Origin: Propionibacteriaceae bacterium
GTDB lineage: Bacteria; Actinomycetota; Actinomycetes; Propionibacteriales; Propionibacteriaceae
Length of the DNA: 64,000 bases
Assembly: GCA_905372155.1 (NCBI GenBank)
Contig: CAJPNZ010000001.1
Coordinates: 124,001 to 188,000 of the forward strand
Reading direction: 5' to 3'
Made by a program: the position numbers and the translations under genes
The notes under the pieces: generated by a model
The model's input: only the letters and a program-made list of their open reading frames with translations
Told to the model about the DNA's origin: nothing
Database searches by the model: none
In this document: piece after piece, positions 18,490 through 25,982 of the stretch
Layout of the letters: each line of letters starts with the position of its first letter
Position numbering within the stretch: the stretch's first letter is position 1

Positions 18490-18790
18490 TTCGAGGAAGA
18501 TCACCCGGTTCATCCCTTTCCCTTGGCCGGATCCCGTCTCAAGCACGATGGCATCTGCGTAGTGAGCGGCCCGCGGTCGCGTCGTCGCACCGTGGCCGCC
18601 GTTACTCGCTGACCTGATGGGCGTCGACCGGGCCGCAGCCGGCATCGCTGCCGAGCAGCGATCTCATGATTCCAGCAGGTGGGGCAGGTGCCTCGGTGCT
18701 TCGTCCTTGTGGGCTCCCTCCGAAGGTGAAACCTGCCCAGTTGGCCACAACTGGAGCGAGATGAGCTGTCCGATCGGATGAAATGACGTT
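18490..18790. other. Gene-free stretch between aspS and the RiPP cluster
   Basis: About 300 nt with no credible coding frame. Short minus-strand frames (for example 18463-18645) lack a ribosome-binding site and family resemblance. No tRNA, insertion-sequence end or attachment-site repeat was seen. It forms the left edge of the RiPP cluster. Confidence 0.5.
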
Positions 18791-18794
18791 CAGA

Positions 18795-18837
18795 GCGTTG
18801 CAGGGCGATGCCGCCCGACGTAGTTTGTTCGCAACGC
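18795..18837 (+). promoter_or_regulatory. Possible promoter and operator dyad of the RiPP precursor
   Basis: TTGCAG (18798-18803), a 17-nt spacer and TAGTTT (18821-18826) form a possible but weak promoter (3 of 6 matches in each hexamer). It is enclosed by an inverted repeat, GCGTTGC at 18795-18801 and GCAACGC at 18831-18837, with a smaller inner repeat GGGCG/CGCCC at 18803-18807 and 18812-18816. The dyad could be an operator, for example for the response regulator encoded in the cluster. Confidence 0.35.
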
Positions 18838-18871
18838 GACGGCGTCACCGACGAGGCAAAGGTTGCTTCTC

Positions 18872-19030
18872 ATGGAACAGGGAAAGGTGGTCGTCATGTT
18901 TGAGAAGGGAGAGACCTTCGAGGTTGAAGAAGTCACCTTCGAGGCAATCGAGGTGCTGGAACAGACCGAAGCTCCCGCTTTCGGTATCTTCTGCGGTGCT
19001 GGCTGCTGGGGAATTGGGTGCGTCGGCTGA
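18872..19030 (+). CDS. RiPP precursor peptide, Cys/Gly-rich C-terminal core
   Basis: A 52 aa frame (44 aa if started at the second ATG, 18896). Both starts have ribosome-binding sites: AAAGG 9 nt before 18872, and the better GGAAAGG 8 nt before 18896. The N-terminal part is acidic and amphipathic with a TFEVEEVTFEAIEVLE pattern, typical of a leader read by a recognition domain. The C-terminus reads FGIFCGAGCWGIGCVG: three Cys spaced CX3CX4C, seven Gly and one Trp. It lies 225 nt before a radical SAM/SPASM gene and a full maturation/transport set. Such a small acidic-leader, Cys-rich-core peptide beside this enzyme is the pattern of sactipeptides, ranthipeptides and related RiPPs. The modification type is inference. 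Confidence 0.8.
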   Translation: MEQGKVVVMFEKGETFEVEEVTFEAIEVLEQTEAPAFGIFCGAGCWGIGCVG

Positions 19031-19040
19031 TGATGGTTCC

Positions 19041-19070
19041 GGTGGGCGGGGTGGATTCGCCTCGCCCACC
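19041..19070 (+). terminator. Attenuator-like hairpin between precursor and maturase
   Basis: GGTGGGCG at 19041-19048 pairs with CGCCCACC at 19063-19070, extended inward by two more pairs after one mismatch. It starts 11 nt after the precursor stop. A partial terminator here would give more precursor than enzyme mRNA, as is common in RiPP operons. No T-tract follows directly. Confidence 0.5.
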
Positions 19071-19255
19071 ACTATAGCTCGCATAAAACAAACTTTTTGC
19101 ACTGGATGGCCAATCCAAAACTGCCTCATGCGAGCAAAACCCCTACTCAAACCTGGGTCGGCCCCTAATTTATCCTCGGGTGCAGGAAAAGGATTTGGCT
19201 TAAGAGGCGCTATATTTCCGGATTCGTAGTGACCCTATTCCTGTAAGGAGCCATG

Positions 19256-20569
19256 ATGTCGAACTATTTGCTCGTCGAGGGTGAGAGTTACCTCGCGCTG
19301 TATCTCACGAAACAGCGAAAAATCTTCAAGGTGCCGCGCCATCTGCGTGAAGAAATCGAATCTCTCTGTGCGTATAACTCAGAGGAACGCCAGAGTGGCA
19401 GTACGGCGGTGAAGCCAGTTCTCGAGGCGCTCGAAGAGAACGAGCGCCCTCTGGCCCGGCCGGCGAGGCAGGGGTTCCTGCGCCGCGTGTCACTCAACGT
19501 CACCAATGCCTGCAACATGGCATGCAGTTACTGCTATGCCAACGAGGGAGAATACGGTAGCCCGCGCGGACTCATGACTGAGGACGTAGCTCGCCTGAGT
19601 ATCGAAACCTTCTTCACGCACTACGACACGATTGAGGCAGTACAGTTCTTCGGCGGTGAGCCGCTGATGAATCCACAGGCAATTCTTGCTGCATGTCAGA
19701 CGCTTGAGGACTTGGTGGGTCGTGGAGCGGTTGCAGAGATGCCCTTGCTCGGACTCGTGACAAACGGCACCGTCCTCAACAAACGAGTAGAGCAACTCAT
19801 ACGGACCTACAAGCCTTCCGTGACTGTGAGCTTTGACGGTCCGCCGCCCGTGAATGATGCAGTGAGAGTCATGAAGAATGAGCGAGGAGTCGGTGCCCGC
19901 ATCATCGAGAACGCCCATCGCATGGCCGAACTCATCGGCCATCCCGTCGGAATCGAGGCCACGTGGTCGGCGGCCCAGGAGCGCGCAGGCATGACGGTTC
20001 ACGACCTCGTGCAGTATCTTCGTCGAACTTTTGAGACGCCGGCCGTCCACGTCGCTCCTGTATCACTCCCTGAAGGTCACCCGTATCGACCTCACGGGCT
20101 CACGTGTTTTGCTGACTCGGTGCCGAAATTCGCCGAGGACCTCAAGGCCGGGGACGGTGCCTCCTTCTCGAAGTTCCGAAGTTCTATGCGTGCGTTCGCG
20201 CAGGGGCTCGGGTCGGATGTCTTCTGCGATGCGGGGCTCGGGGTCCTTGCAGTGAGTGGAAATGGCGACGTCTATCCCTGTTTCATGTTCATCGATCAGG
20301 ACGACTTCAAGATGGGCAACGTTCAAGACTCGGATTTGTTCACCAGCGCCCGCTTCCAAGCAGTTACGGCCCGTTTTGCTGCTGCTGGCAAGAAGCATTC
20401 TGAGCAGTGCGGGGAGTGTCCTCTCCGGCCCGTGTGCTCCGGGTGCCTAGGGGCGAACCTGTTCGAGACTGGCAGCCCCTTCCGGGTTGCTGAAGAAACG
20501 TGTCGGATGAACTTCAAATTCAATGAGGCCATTCTTTTGGCCGTAGCGGGGATGGGCGGCCATGTCTGA
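19256..20569 (+). CDS. Radical SAM/SPASM peptide maturase
   Basis: A 437 aa enzyme. The [4Fe-4S]-SAM motif is CNMACSYC (Cys86, Cys90, Cys93), followed by FFGGEPLMNP for SAM binding. The C-terminal SPASM region has Cys in VFCDAGLG and VYPCF and the cluster CGECPLRPVCSGC (Cys385, 388, 394, 397) with Cys416 after it, enough for auxiliary Fe-S clusters. The first ~70 residues form a small domain (YLLVEGESYLALYLTKQRKI) like the N-terminal leader-recognition parts of other peptide maturases. ATG 19256 is chosen over 19253 because AAGGAG at 19245-19250 is then 5 nt away. Base composition is lower in GC than neighbouring housekeeping genes. It probably installs thioether or C-C links, or epimerises residues, in the adjacent precursor. 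Confidence 0.88.
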   Translation: MSNYLLVEGESYLALYLTKQRKIFKVPRHLREEIESLCAYNSEERQSGSTAVKPVLEALEENERPLARPARQGFLRRVSLNVTNACNMACSYCYANEGEYGSPRGLMTEDVARLSIETFFTHYDTIEAVQFFGGEPLMNPQAILAACQTLEDLVGRGAVAEMPLLGLVTNGTVLNKRVEQLIRTYKPSVTVSFDGPPPVNDAVRVMKNERGVGARIIENAHRMAELIGHPVGIEATWSAAQERAGMTVHDLVQYLRRTFETPAVHVAPVSLPEGHPYRPHGLTCFADSVPKFAEDLKAGDGASFSKFRSSMRAFAQGLGSDVFCDAGLGVLAVSGNGDVYPCFMFIDQDDFKMGNVQDSDLFTSARFQAVTARFAAAGKKHSEQCGECPLRPVCSGCLGANLFETGSPFRVAEETCRMNFKFNEAILLAVAGMGGHV

Positions 20570-21773
20570 GAGGGTCGACCTCAGGTGGGCTCCGGCAGTC
20601 GTGCCGGATCTTGAGTGGAACAAACTTTTCGAAAACCGGGCAAGTGGAACAACGTGGGCCTTGGGTAGCGTTTCACGGGACAGCTACGTGGCCGTTCCGG
20701 AACAGGCACGCCCTCTCGTTGAGGCGACGGTGAAACGGATGGACGGTGATCACTCGATTGCCGAGATAATTTCTGAGGTATCGCTGCCCGGAAGGCGAGT
20801 CGATGTCGGCTCCCTGATGCGGAAACTGAATGGCGCAAATCTGCTTGCTGAAAACAATCCTGACGCTCGGCCTCGGAGCGAGTTCACCGCGCTGGCGTTC
20901 GAACTAGCGAAGTGGCGTATCGTTTCCAACAGTTTGGTGCTACGCGTTCTTGCGGCCTTGCTGATGCCCCTGCTGGTGATCTCTTCGGGGGTCGTAGGGT
21001 GGGCACTGGTTTCTGGGCGAATGTTCGTGGGTCTACAGTTTCAGAGTTACCTGGCATTCGCGGGGCAGGACCTGACGCGTTGGGGCGTTCTGCTCGCGGT
21101 GTGTCTGCTGTCCGTCGCGTTGCACGAGTTGGGTCACGCGGTTGTGGCGCGGTTCTGCGGACTGCACCCTTCCTCGGTGACGGTAGCGCTCTACTTGTTC
21201 ATCTCACCCATCGTCTATGTGAGCATTCCGGGGCTGTACTCGATCAGCCCCAGGAAACGTGTCATGGTATGGGCGGCGGGTCCCTACGTCAATCTTGTTC
21301 TGGCCGCTGTCGCTGCCCTGCTGCGGCCGCATGTAGCAGGGAACTGGCAGCTGGTTTGTGATGCCGGTCTTTTGGCCAACCTGTTGCTGATCGGTGTGAA
21401 CCTGTATCCCTTCCTGCCTCTGGATGGGTATTTCATGGCCAGTACGCTGTTGGGGGTGACCAACCTTAGGTCCCAAGCGTTGAGGCTACAGCCGAAGAGC
21501 CGCCGATTGGTCTCGAATGGCGCCCGAATCGTGCTGTGGGTGTATACGCTGGCCACTTGGGGAACGATCGCTGCGATCGTACTTCGGGAGTTGTGGGGAA
21601 TCATCACCACGCTGCTCCACGCTCTACAACAGAACATGGGCGTCATGGCCACACTGGACGCGATCAAGGGGTACCTACTGTTCCTGACCGTGGTGGTGTT
21701 TGCGCTGGTGGTTCGTCGACGCAAGCTGTCGAGATCGAAAGGGAGGCGGAGCAATGGAGGCACTCCGTGTTGA
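20562..21773 (+). CDS. M50-family membrane metalloprotease with PqqD-like N-terminal domain
   Basis: A 403 aa protein that overlaps the maturase gene by 8 nt. Residues ~25-100 resemble a PqqD/RRE winged-helix domain (MDGDHSIAEIISEVSLPGRR, then LMRKLNGANLLAE), the fold that binds RiPP leader peptides. A multi-helix membrane domain follows, with the zinc motif HELGH (residues 188-192) and a second conserved site, NLYPFLPLDGYF (Asp288). This is the intramembrane zinc-protease family also found in the Bacillus yyd locus (YydH). The likely role is leader removal or processing of the modified peptide at the membrane. Confidence 0.85.
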   Translation: MSERVDLRWAPAVVPDLEWNKLFENRASGTTWALGSVSRDSYVAVPEQARPLVEATVKRMDGDHSIAEIISEVSLPGRRVDVGSLMRKLNGANLLAENNPDARPRSEFTALAFELAKWRIVSNSLVLRVLAALLMPLLVISSGVVGWALVSGRMFVGLQFQSYLAFAGQDLTRWGVLLAVCLLSVALHELGHAVVARFCGLHPSSVTVALYLFISPIVYVSIPGLYSISPRKRVMVWAAGPYVNLVLAAVAALLRPHVAGNWQLVCDAGLLANLLLIGVNLYPFLPLDGYFMASTLLGVTNLRSQALRLQPKSRRLVSNGARIVLWVYTLATWGTIAAIVLRELWGIITTLLHALQQNMGVMATLDAIKGYLLFLTVVVFALVVRRRKLSRSKGRRSNGGTPC

Positions 21774-22494
21774 GGGGCTGAGCAAGACCTTGGGAGGTGA
21801 CAAGGTCGTCAACGACGTGTCCTTCTCGCTAACTCCGGGAGATGTTGCGGCATTCGCTGGTCCGAACGGGGCCGGGAAGAGTACGACCATCAAGCTGATC
21901 CTCGGGTTGGTCAGGGCCGATGCCGGGACCGTACACATCAACGAACAACCGCTGACGACTTCGAATCGGTGGGTCCTGTCCCGTGTCGGGGCGATGATCG
22001 AGTCCCCGAGCTTCTACGGCAACGCCTCGGGCAGACTCAATCTCGAGTTGTTCGCGGATCTGTATGGCGCCCCCCGCTCCCGGGTGGGCGAGGTCCTGGA
22101 GATGGTCGGTCTCCAGGATGCCGCCGGGAAGCGGGTCGATCGTTATTCACTGGGGATGAAACAGCGGCTTGGCATTGCCCGGGCCTTCCTCGGGCGTCCT
22201 GATGTCGTCATCCTCGATGAGCCCACAAATGGTCTGGACCCGTTCGGGGTCATTGAGATCCGTGAGCTGATCGGGCAACTGGCGCGACGCGAGGGGGTGA
22301 CCTTCCTCATCGCGTCGCACGTGCTCAGCGAGTTGGAGCACATCTGCAACAAAGCCATCATCCTTGACCGGGGCCGGATCGTCACCCAGGGGAGCCTGAA
22401 CGCTCTCATGGCCTCGCAGCAGGCCAAGGACCTCGAGGAACTGTTCATCTCAGTGCTGAAACGAGGAAGCCATGTTGGTCCACCTCAGGCATGA
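21754..22494 (+). CDS. ABC transporter ATP-binding protein of the RiPP cluster
   Basis: A 246 aa ATPase with Walker A GPNGAGKSTTIKL, signature YSLGMKQRLGIARAF, Walker B VVILDEPTNGLDP and the switch His in LIASHVLSELE. It belongs to the BcrA/LanF-type ATPases that pair with ABC-2 permeases. ATG 21754, behind GGAGG, overlaps the M50 gene by 20 nt. With the two following permeases it forms a LanFEG-like three-part transporter, probably for self-immunity or export. Confidence 0.93.
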   Translation: MEALRVEGLSKTLGGDKVVNDVSFSLTPGDVAAFAGPNGAGKSTTIKLILGLVRADAGTVHINEQPLTTSNRWVLSRVGAMIESPSFYGNASGRLNLELFADLYGAPRSRVGEVLEMVGLQDAAGKRVDRYSLGMKQRLGIARAFLGRPDVVILDEPTNGLDPFGVIEIRELIGQLARREGVTFLIASHVLSELEHICNKAIILDRGRIVTQGSLNALMASQQAKDLEELFISVLKRGSHVGPPQA

Positions 22495-23209
22495 CTGGCG
22501 TCGTTTCCTGGTGGGAGGTCTCCTGCCGGGGCAATGGGCGCTGGTGATGGTCTTTTCAGCGGTCTGGGGCACGGTACTTGCCACTGCGTCCACGCGCTAT
22601 CGAATGCAAGGCATCGAGTCCTTGTGGCGCAGTGCCCCTTACGGTGAGGTGATGGGTTTCATCGTGCCTCTGTTCCTGGTCATCAACTGTGGCATTCGCT
22701 TCGGTAGCGACTACAAGCAGGGCACGCTCAAGTACGAGCTCCTCACCGGGACGGATCGGGCGCTGATCCTTTCATCCCGGTGCGTGTTTCTCGCCGCGAG
22801 CGCCGGGATTGCCTACTTCGCAGCGGCGCTCGGGTACGGCCTGGTGCCGATCCTCACCGGGCGCGCGTTGGAGGTTCGTGTGGAAGCGGTTGGGGAATTT
22901 CTCGCTTCCACGGGCGTGGTGTGGGCGGGCAGTGTTCCCTTGCTGGCCCTGCTGGTGCTTGGGGGCGTCTCGTGGCGGTCAATGGAGGTGGAGGTGGTTC
23001 TTGGAGTGTTGCTGCTCGTGTGTTTTGCCGTGGTGAACTCCGTAACCGATGATGCCTGGTGGGCACTGCCGACCGCGTTCATGTTGCGGCCCTTGGCGGC
23101 GTTCACCGGTCTTCAGGCCGGCGTCGCCGCCGGGGTGGCCCTGGTGGTGTCTTTCTTGGCCGCCGTCATCGCTTTCCAGACCTGGGGACGAAAGGACTTC
23201 CTGCGATGA
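22472..23209 (+). CDS. ABC-2-type permease, first subunit
   Basis: A 245 aa protein with about six hydrophobic segments and the typical ABC-2/LanE-G cytoplasmic loop RFGSDYKQGTLKYELLTGTDR between helices 2 and 3. It overlaps the ATPase gene by 23 nt and the next permease by an ATGA. It is probably one half of the membrane channel. The substrate is presumably the modified peptide, but this is inferred only from context. Confidence 0.85.
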   Translation: MLVHLRHDWRRFLVGGLLPGQWALVMVFSAVWGTVLATASTRYRMQGIESLWRSAPYGEVMGFIVPLFLVINCGIRFGSDYKQGTLKYELLTGTDRALILSSRCVFLAASAGIAYFAAALGYGLVPILTGRALEVRVEAVGEFLASTGVVWAGSVPLLALLVLGGVSWRSMEVEVVLGVLLLVCFAVVNSVTDDAWWALPTAFMLRPLAAFTGLQAGVAAGVALVVSFLAAVIAFQTWGRKDFLR

Positions 23210-24033
23210 GTTCGAACACCGTCTCATATTTGCGTCTGGCAGTGGTACGGCATCGGATCGAGACCAGGGGGCGTTTCTTGCTCGTCGTCGTGGCGATACC
23301 AGTGGCGATGGCCATCCTCGGTTTGTGGGCATATCAAGAGATGCGGACAGATGTCGCCAAAGGAACGCCCAAGGCCATGACTTTTTCACCGGAGCTGCGG
23401 GAGTTCATCACGGAACTGAACCCGGTGAAGTTCGCGACTTTGTCGGCTACCGATCTGCTGTACAAGCCTTACTTCTCGATCGGAATGGTCCTCGTCGGCC
23501 TCATCACCTGGCGCGTGGTAGGGGTGACGCTCTCCGAAGGCATTCACAAGTACTTCCTGCTGGGTGGTAGTTCCCGCACCCGGACCGCGGTGAACACGGG
23601 CTGTGTGTTGCTCCTGCTCGTCGCGGAATTCGTGGGTCTCGTCCTCCTTGTCAATTTGCTCGTCGGGGTCGTGGGTTTTGCCGGCGCCAGCGGGAGCATC
23701 ACCGGCGGAGAGCTGGTCGCGGCCATCGGACTGTACTCCGCCGCGATTCTTCCGCTGATGAACTATTCACTCCTCATCGCGATTCTGGCGAGGCTGCATC
23801 TGCCGTCCATTCCATTGCTCGTGGCCGCCCTGGTGCTGCCGATCCCGCTGGGAGTGCTGGACACCATGACCGCCAGCAAGTTCTACACACCCTGGGGGTC
23901 GCTCGCTTTCTTCGGTAGCGTCCCCGGGCTCACCCCTGCGCTGGCCACGGCCTTGGTCGTGGAGGCCGGGTGGTTGCTGGTGCTGGCGAGCGGTTTCTGG
24001 ATTCTCAGCGCCCGTGAGCAGATCTCTGGTTGA
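23206..24033 (+). CDS. ABC-2-type permease, second subunit
   Basis: A 275 aa membrane protein with about six helices (for example LLVVVAIPVAMAILGLWAY and VLLLLVAEFVGLVLLVNLLV), an extracytoplasmic region after helix 1 and a loop (EGIHKYFLLGGSSRTRTAV) equivalent to the ABC-2 coupling loop. ATG 23206 overlaps the stop of the first permease (ATGA), so the longer frame upstream is not used. It completes the LanFEG-like transporter. Confidence 0.85.
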   Translation: MSSNTVSYLRLAVVRHRIETRGRFLLVVVAIPVAMAILGLWAYQEMRTDVAKGTPKAMTFSPELREFITELNPVKFATLSATDLLYKPYFSIGMVLVGLITWRVVGVTLSEGIHKYFLLGGSSRTRTAVNTGCVLLLLVAEFVGLVLLVNLLVGVVGFAGASGSITGGELVAAIGLYSAAILPLMNYSLLIAILARLHLPSIPLLVAALVLPIPLGVLDTMTASKFYTPWGSLAFFGSVPGLTPALATALVVEAGWLLVLASGFWILSAREQISG

Positions 24034-24078
24034 TCCGACGTAGCGTTGTCCCATTGAAATTTGGGAGAGGGCCCCGAG

Positions 24079-25242
24079 ATGCGACGACGTAGCCTCCGCC
24101 AGATGCTTCTGGACGCTCCCGTGGGAGTCGTGGAGCCGATGCTCGGCGGACTCCTGCTCGTCTGTGCCACGCTGGTGCACGTCCTCGCGCGTAATGGCTG
24201 GGCAGTCCTCGGGCTGGACGCATTCGGTTGCTGCACGATGATCGTGGCCGGCCGGTGGCCACGACTCGGCGGGTTCGCGCTCCTGATTTTTCTGGCGGCA
24301 AATCTCCTGCTGCCACCAGGAGTGGCGACGCTGGGTCAGTTCGGGATCCTGGTATCGGTGCTGGGGCTCGGGATGCGTGGCTATGTCTTCTGGAGGCGTG
24401 GGCTAACGGCAGCATATCTGTCCCTCATGGTCGTCGATCTGCTGAGACAGAGCCCGAATCCTCTGGCCGCGCTCGACCCGATGCTCGGCTTCGGGCTGGG
24501 CATAGCCGCTGTGTGGCTGATCGGCGATGCATTCTCCCGGGCGCGACGGCAGCAACAGACGGTCGCGCAGGCGGCGGTGCTGAGCGATCGGCTGGCCACG
24601 GCACGGGACCTGCACGACACGGTCGCCCACACCCTGAGTCTCATCAGTCTGCGAGCCCAACGCGCCGAGCTTCGCGAAGAGGCCACGCCCGAGGACCTGC
24701 GGTTCTTTGCCGAGGCGAGTGCACAAAGCGTCCAGGAGCTGCGCGCAATCATGTCCCTGCTGCGTTCCGAGGCCGATGACGAGCGGGAGAGCTCAAGGCG
24801 GGTACCGCTCCTGTCGGAGACAATGGAAGCCGCCGTCGCACGTCTGCGCTCCGCCGAGTTCTTGGTGTCCCTGACAGTTGACGGCGATCTTGACACGGTC
24901 CCGGCATCCCGCGTCGCAACCCTCGACAAGGTGGCGCGCGAGGCCATCAACAACGTGATCAAGCACGGCATCCGAGGGTCGAACTGCAGGGTTCTGGTCG
25001 GCGTCGCCGACCGCGAGGTGACGTTGGCCGTCATCAATCGCGTGCCGTTGGAGCAACCCGAGGTGGTCACGGACCCGCATCTGGCACTTGGGGTGACGGG
25101 CATGCGGGAGCGGGTTGCGGCGCTGGGCGGTACCCTCAGTTCTGAGCGTGTGGGAAACAACTGGGTGATGCAGGTGTCGATGCCGCTGGGGGTCAGCGGT
25201 CATCAGCGACGCCCCGCAGGAACGAGGAAGGCAAGGTCATGA
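24079..25242 (+). CDS. Sensor histidine kinase, NarL/HisKA_3 type
   Basis: A 387 aa protein with about five or six N-terminal membrane helices (residues ~20-150) and almost no extracytoplasmic loop, the intramembrane-sensing style. The phospho-acceptor is His179 in ARDLHDTVAHTLS. The ATPase domain carries an N-box (VAREAINNVIKHG) and GVTGMRERVAALGG. ATG 24079 has GGGAGAGGG 7 nt upstream; a TTG at 24061 is less likely. It overlaps the response regulator gene (ATGA). It probably senses the peptide or envelope stress and controls the cluster. Confidence 0.93.
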   Translation: MRRRSLRQMLLDAPVGVVEPMLGGLLLVCATLVHVLARNGWAVLGLDAFGCCTMIVAGRWPRLGGFALLIFLAANLLLPPGVATLGQFGILVSVLGLGMRGYVFWRRGLTAAYLSLMVVDLLRQSPNPLAALDPMLGFGLGIAAVWLIGDAFSRARRQQQTVAQAAVLSDRLATARDLHDTVAHTLSLISLRAQRAELREEATPEDLRFFAEASAQSVQELRAIMSLLRSEADDERESSRRVPLLSETMEAAVARLRSAEFLVSLTVDGDLDTVPASRVATLDKVAREAINNVIKHGIRGSNCRVLVGVADREVTLAVINRVPLEQPEVVTDPHLALGVTGMRERVAALGGTLSSERVGNNWVMQVSMPLGVSGHQRRPAGTRKARS

Positions 25243-25877
25243 CTCGGAGACTGATCCGCCTCTTGGTCGTGGACGACGACGCGTTCGTGCAGCGAACCAT
25301 CGCGGAGTTCGTCGCGGCTGCGGGCGACATGGACTGCGTGGGGGCCTGCAGCAACGGGGCCGAGGCCGTCCAGTTCGTTGCCGACAACGCGGTTGACGTT
25401 GTGTTGATGGATGTCAAGATGCCGATCATGGACGGTGTCGAGGCGGCGCGCCGCATTCTGGAGGCTCACGAGGGCGTCCGGGTCTTGATGTGGACGTCGT
25501 TCGACGACGACGACGCGGTCACCACCGCCATGAGTTACGGTGCTTCGGGGTTTCTCGTCAAGACCTGTGCCGCTCGTACCCTGATCGACGCCATCCGTGC
25601 GGCCCACGGGGGAATGGCTGTGCTGGCCCCCGACCAGCTGCGGGTGCTTCAACAGCACCGCCCCAAGCCCGCCGACGCACCGGATCTGACTGCTCGCGAG
25701 ACCGAGGTGCTGTGGTCGCTCGGGCGAGGGCTCTCGAATCCGGAGATTGCTGCTCAGTTGTACCTCTCCGAGTCCAGTGTCAAGGCTCACTTGGCGTCGA
25801 TCATGGCCAAGCTCAACGTCCACACCCGCGTGAAGGTGGTACTCCGAGCCCACGAGCTCGGGTTGCTCCAGGGGTGA
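25239..25877 (+). CDS. LuxR/NarL-family response regulator
   Basis: A 212 aa protein with a receiver domain (acidic pocket VVDDDAF, phospho-Asp58 in VLMDVKMP, Lys in FLVKTC) and a C-terminal LuxR helix-turn-helix (LTARETEVLWSLGRGLSNPE, then SESSVKAHLASIMAKL). It is paired with the overlapping histidine kinase gene. The dyad upstream of the precursor is a plausible target. Last plus-strand gene of the RiPP cluster. Confidence 0.95.
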   Translation: MTRRLIRLLVVDDDAFVQRTIAEFVAAAGDMDCVGACSNGAEAVQFVADNAVDVVLMDVKMPIMDGVEAARRILEAHEGVRVLMWTSFDDDDAVTTAMSYGASGFLVKTCAARTLIDAIRAAHGGMAVLAPDQLRVLQQHRPKPADAPDLTARETEVLWSLGRGLSNPEIAAQLYLSESSVKAHLASIMAKLNVHTRVKVVLRAHELGLLQG

Positions 25878-25982
25878 GTGGCACCGTCCTCATCCGGGAA
25901 GAGCATGTTTTCCATGGGAGTTCCGAGAACAGCAACCTGGGCGGGCCCGTCACCGTTCTTCAGGGAGGTTCCCCGGGCTCGT

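Noticed and set aside
18472..18612. A 46-codon plus-strand frame beginning ATG ATC CGG
   Set aside because: Its start lies inside the aspS terminator stem and it has no ribosome-binding site; considered and dropped as a second precursor peptide.
18463..18645. A 60-codon minus-strand frame in the aspS-RiPP gap
   Set aside because: No ribosome-binding site or known family; it starts just after a stop and runs into the aspS terminator hairpin, so it is unlikely to be a gene or remnant.
18783..19229. A 148-codon plus-strand frame covering the precursor region
   Set aside because: It runs in a different frame from the precursor, starts without a ribosome-binding site and has no family resemblance; the shorter precursor frame fits context far better.
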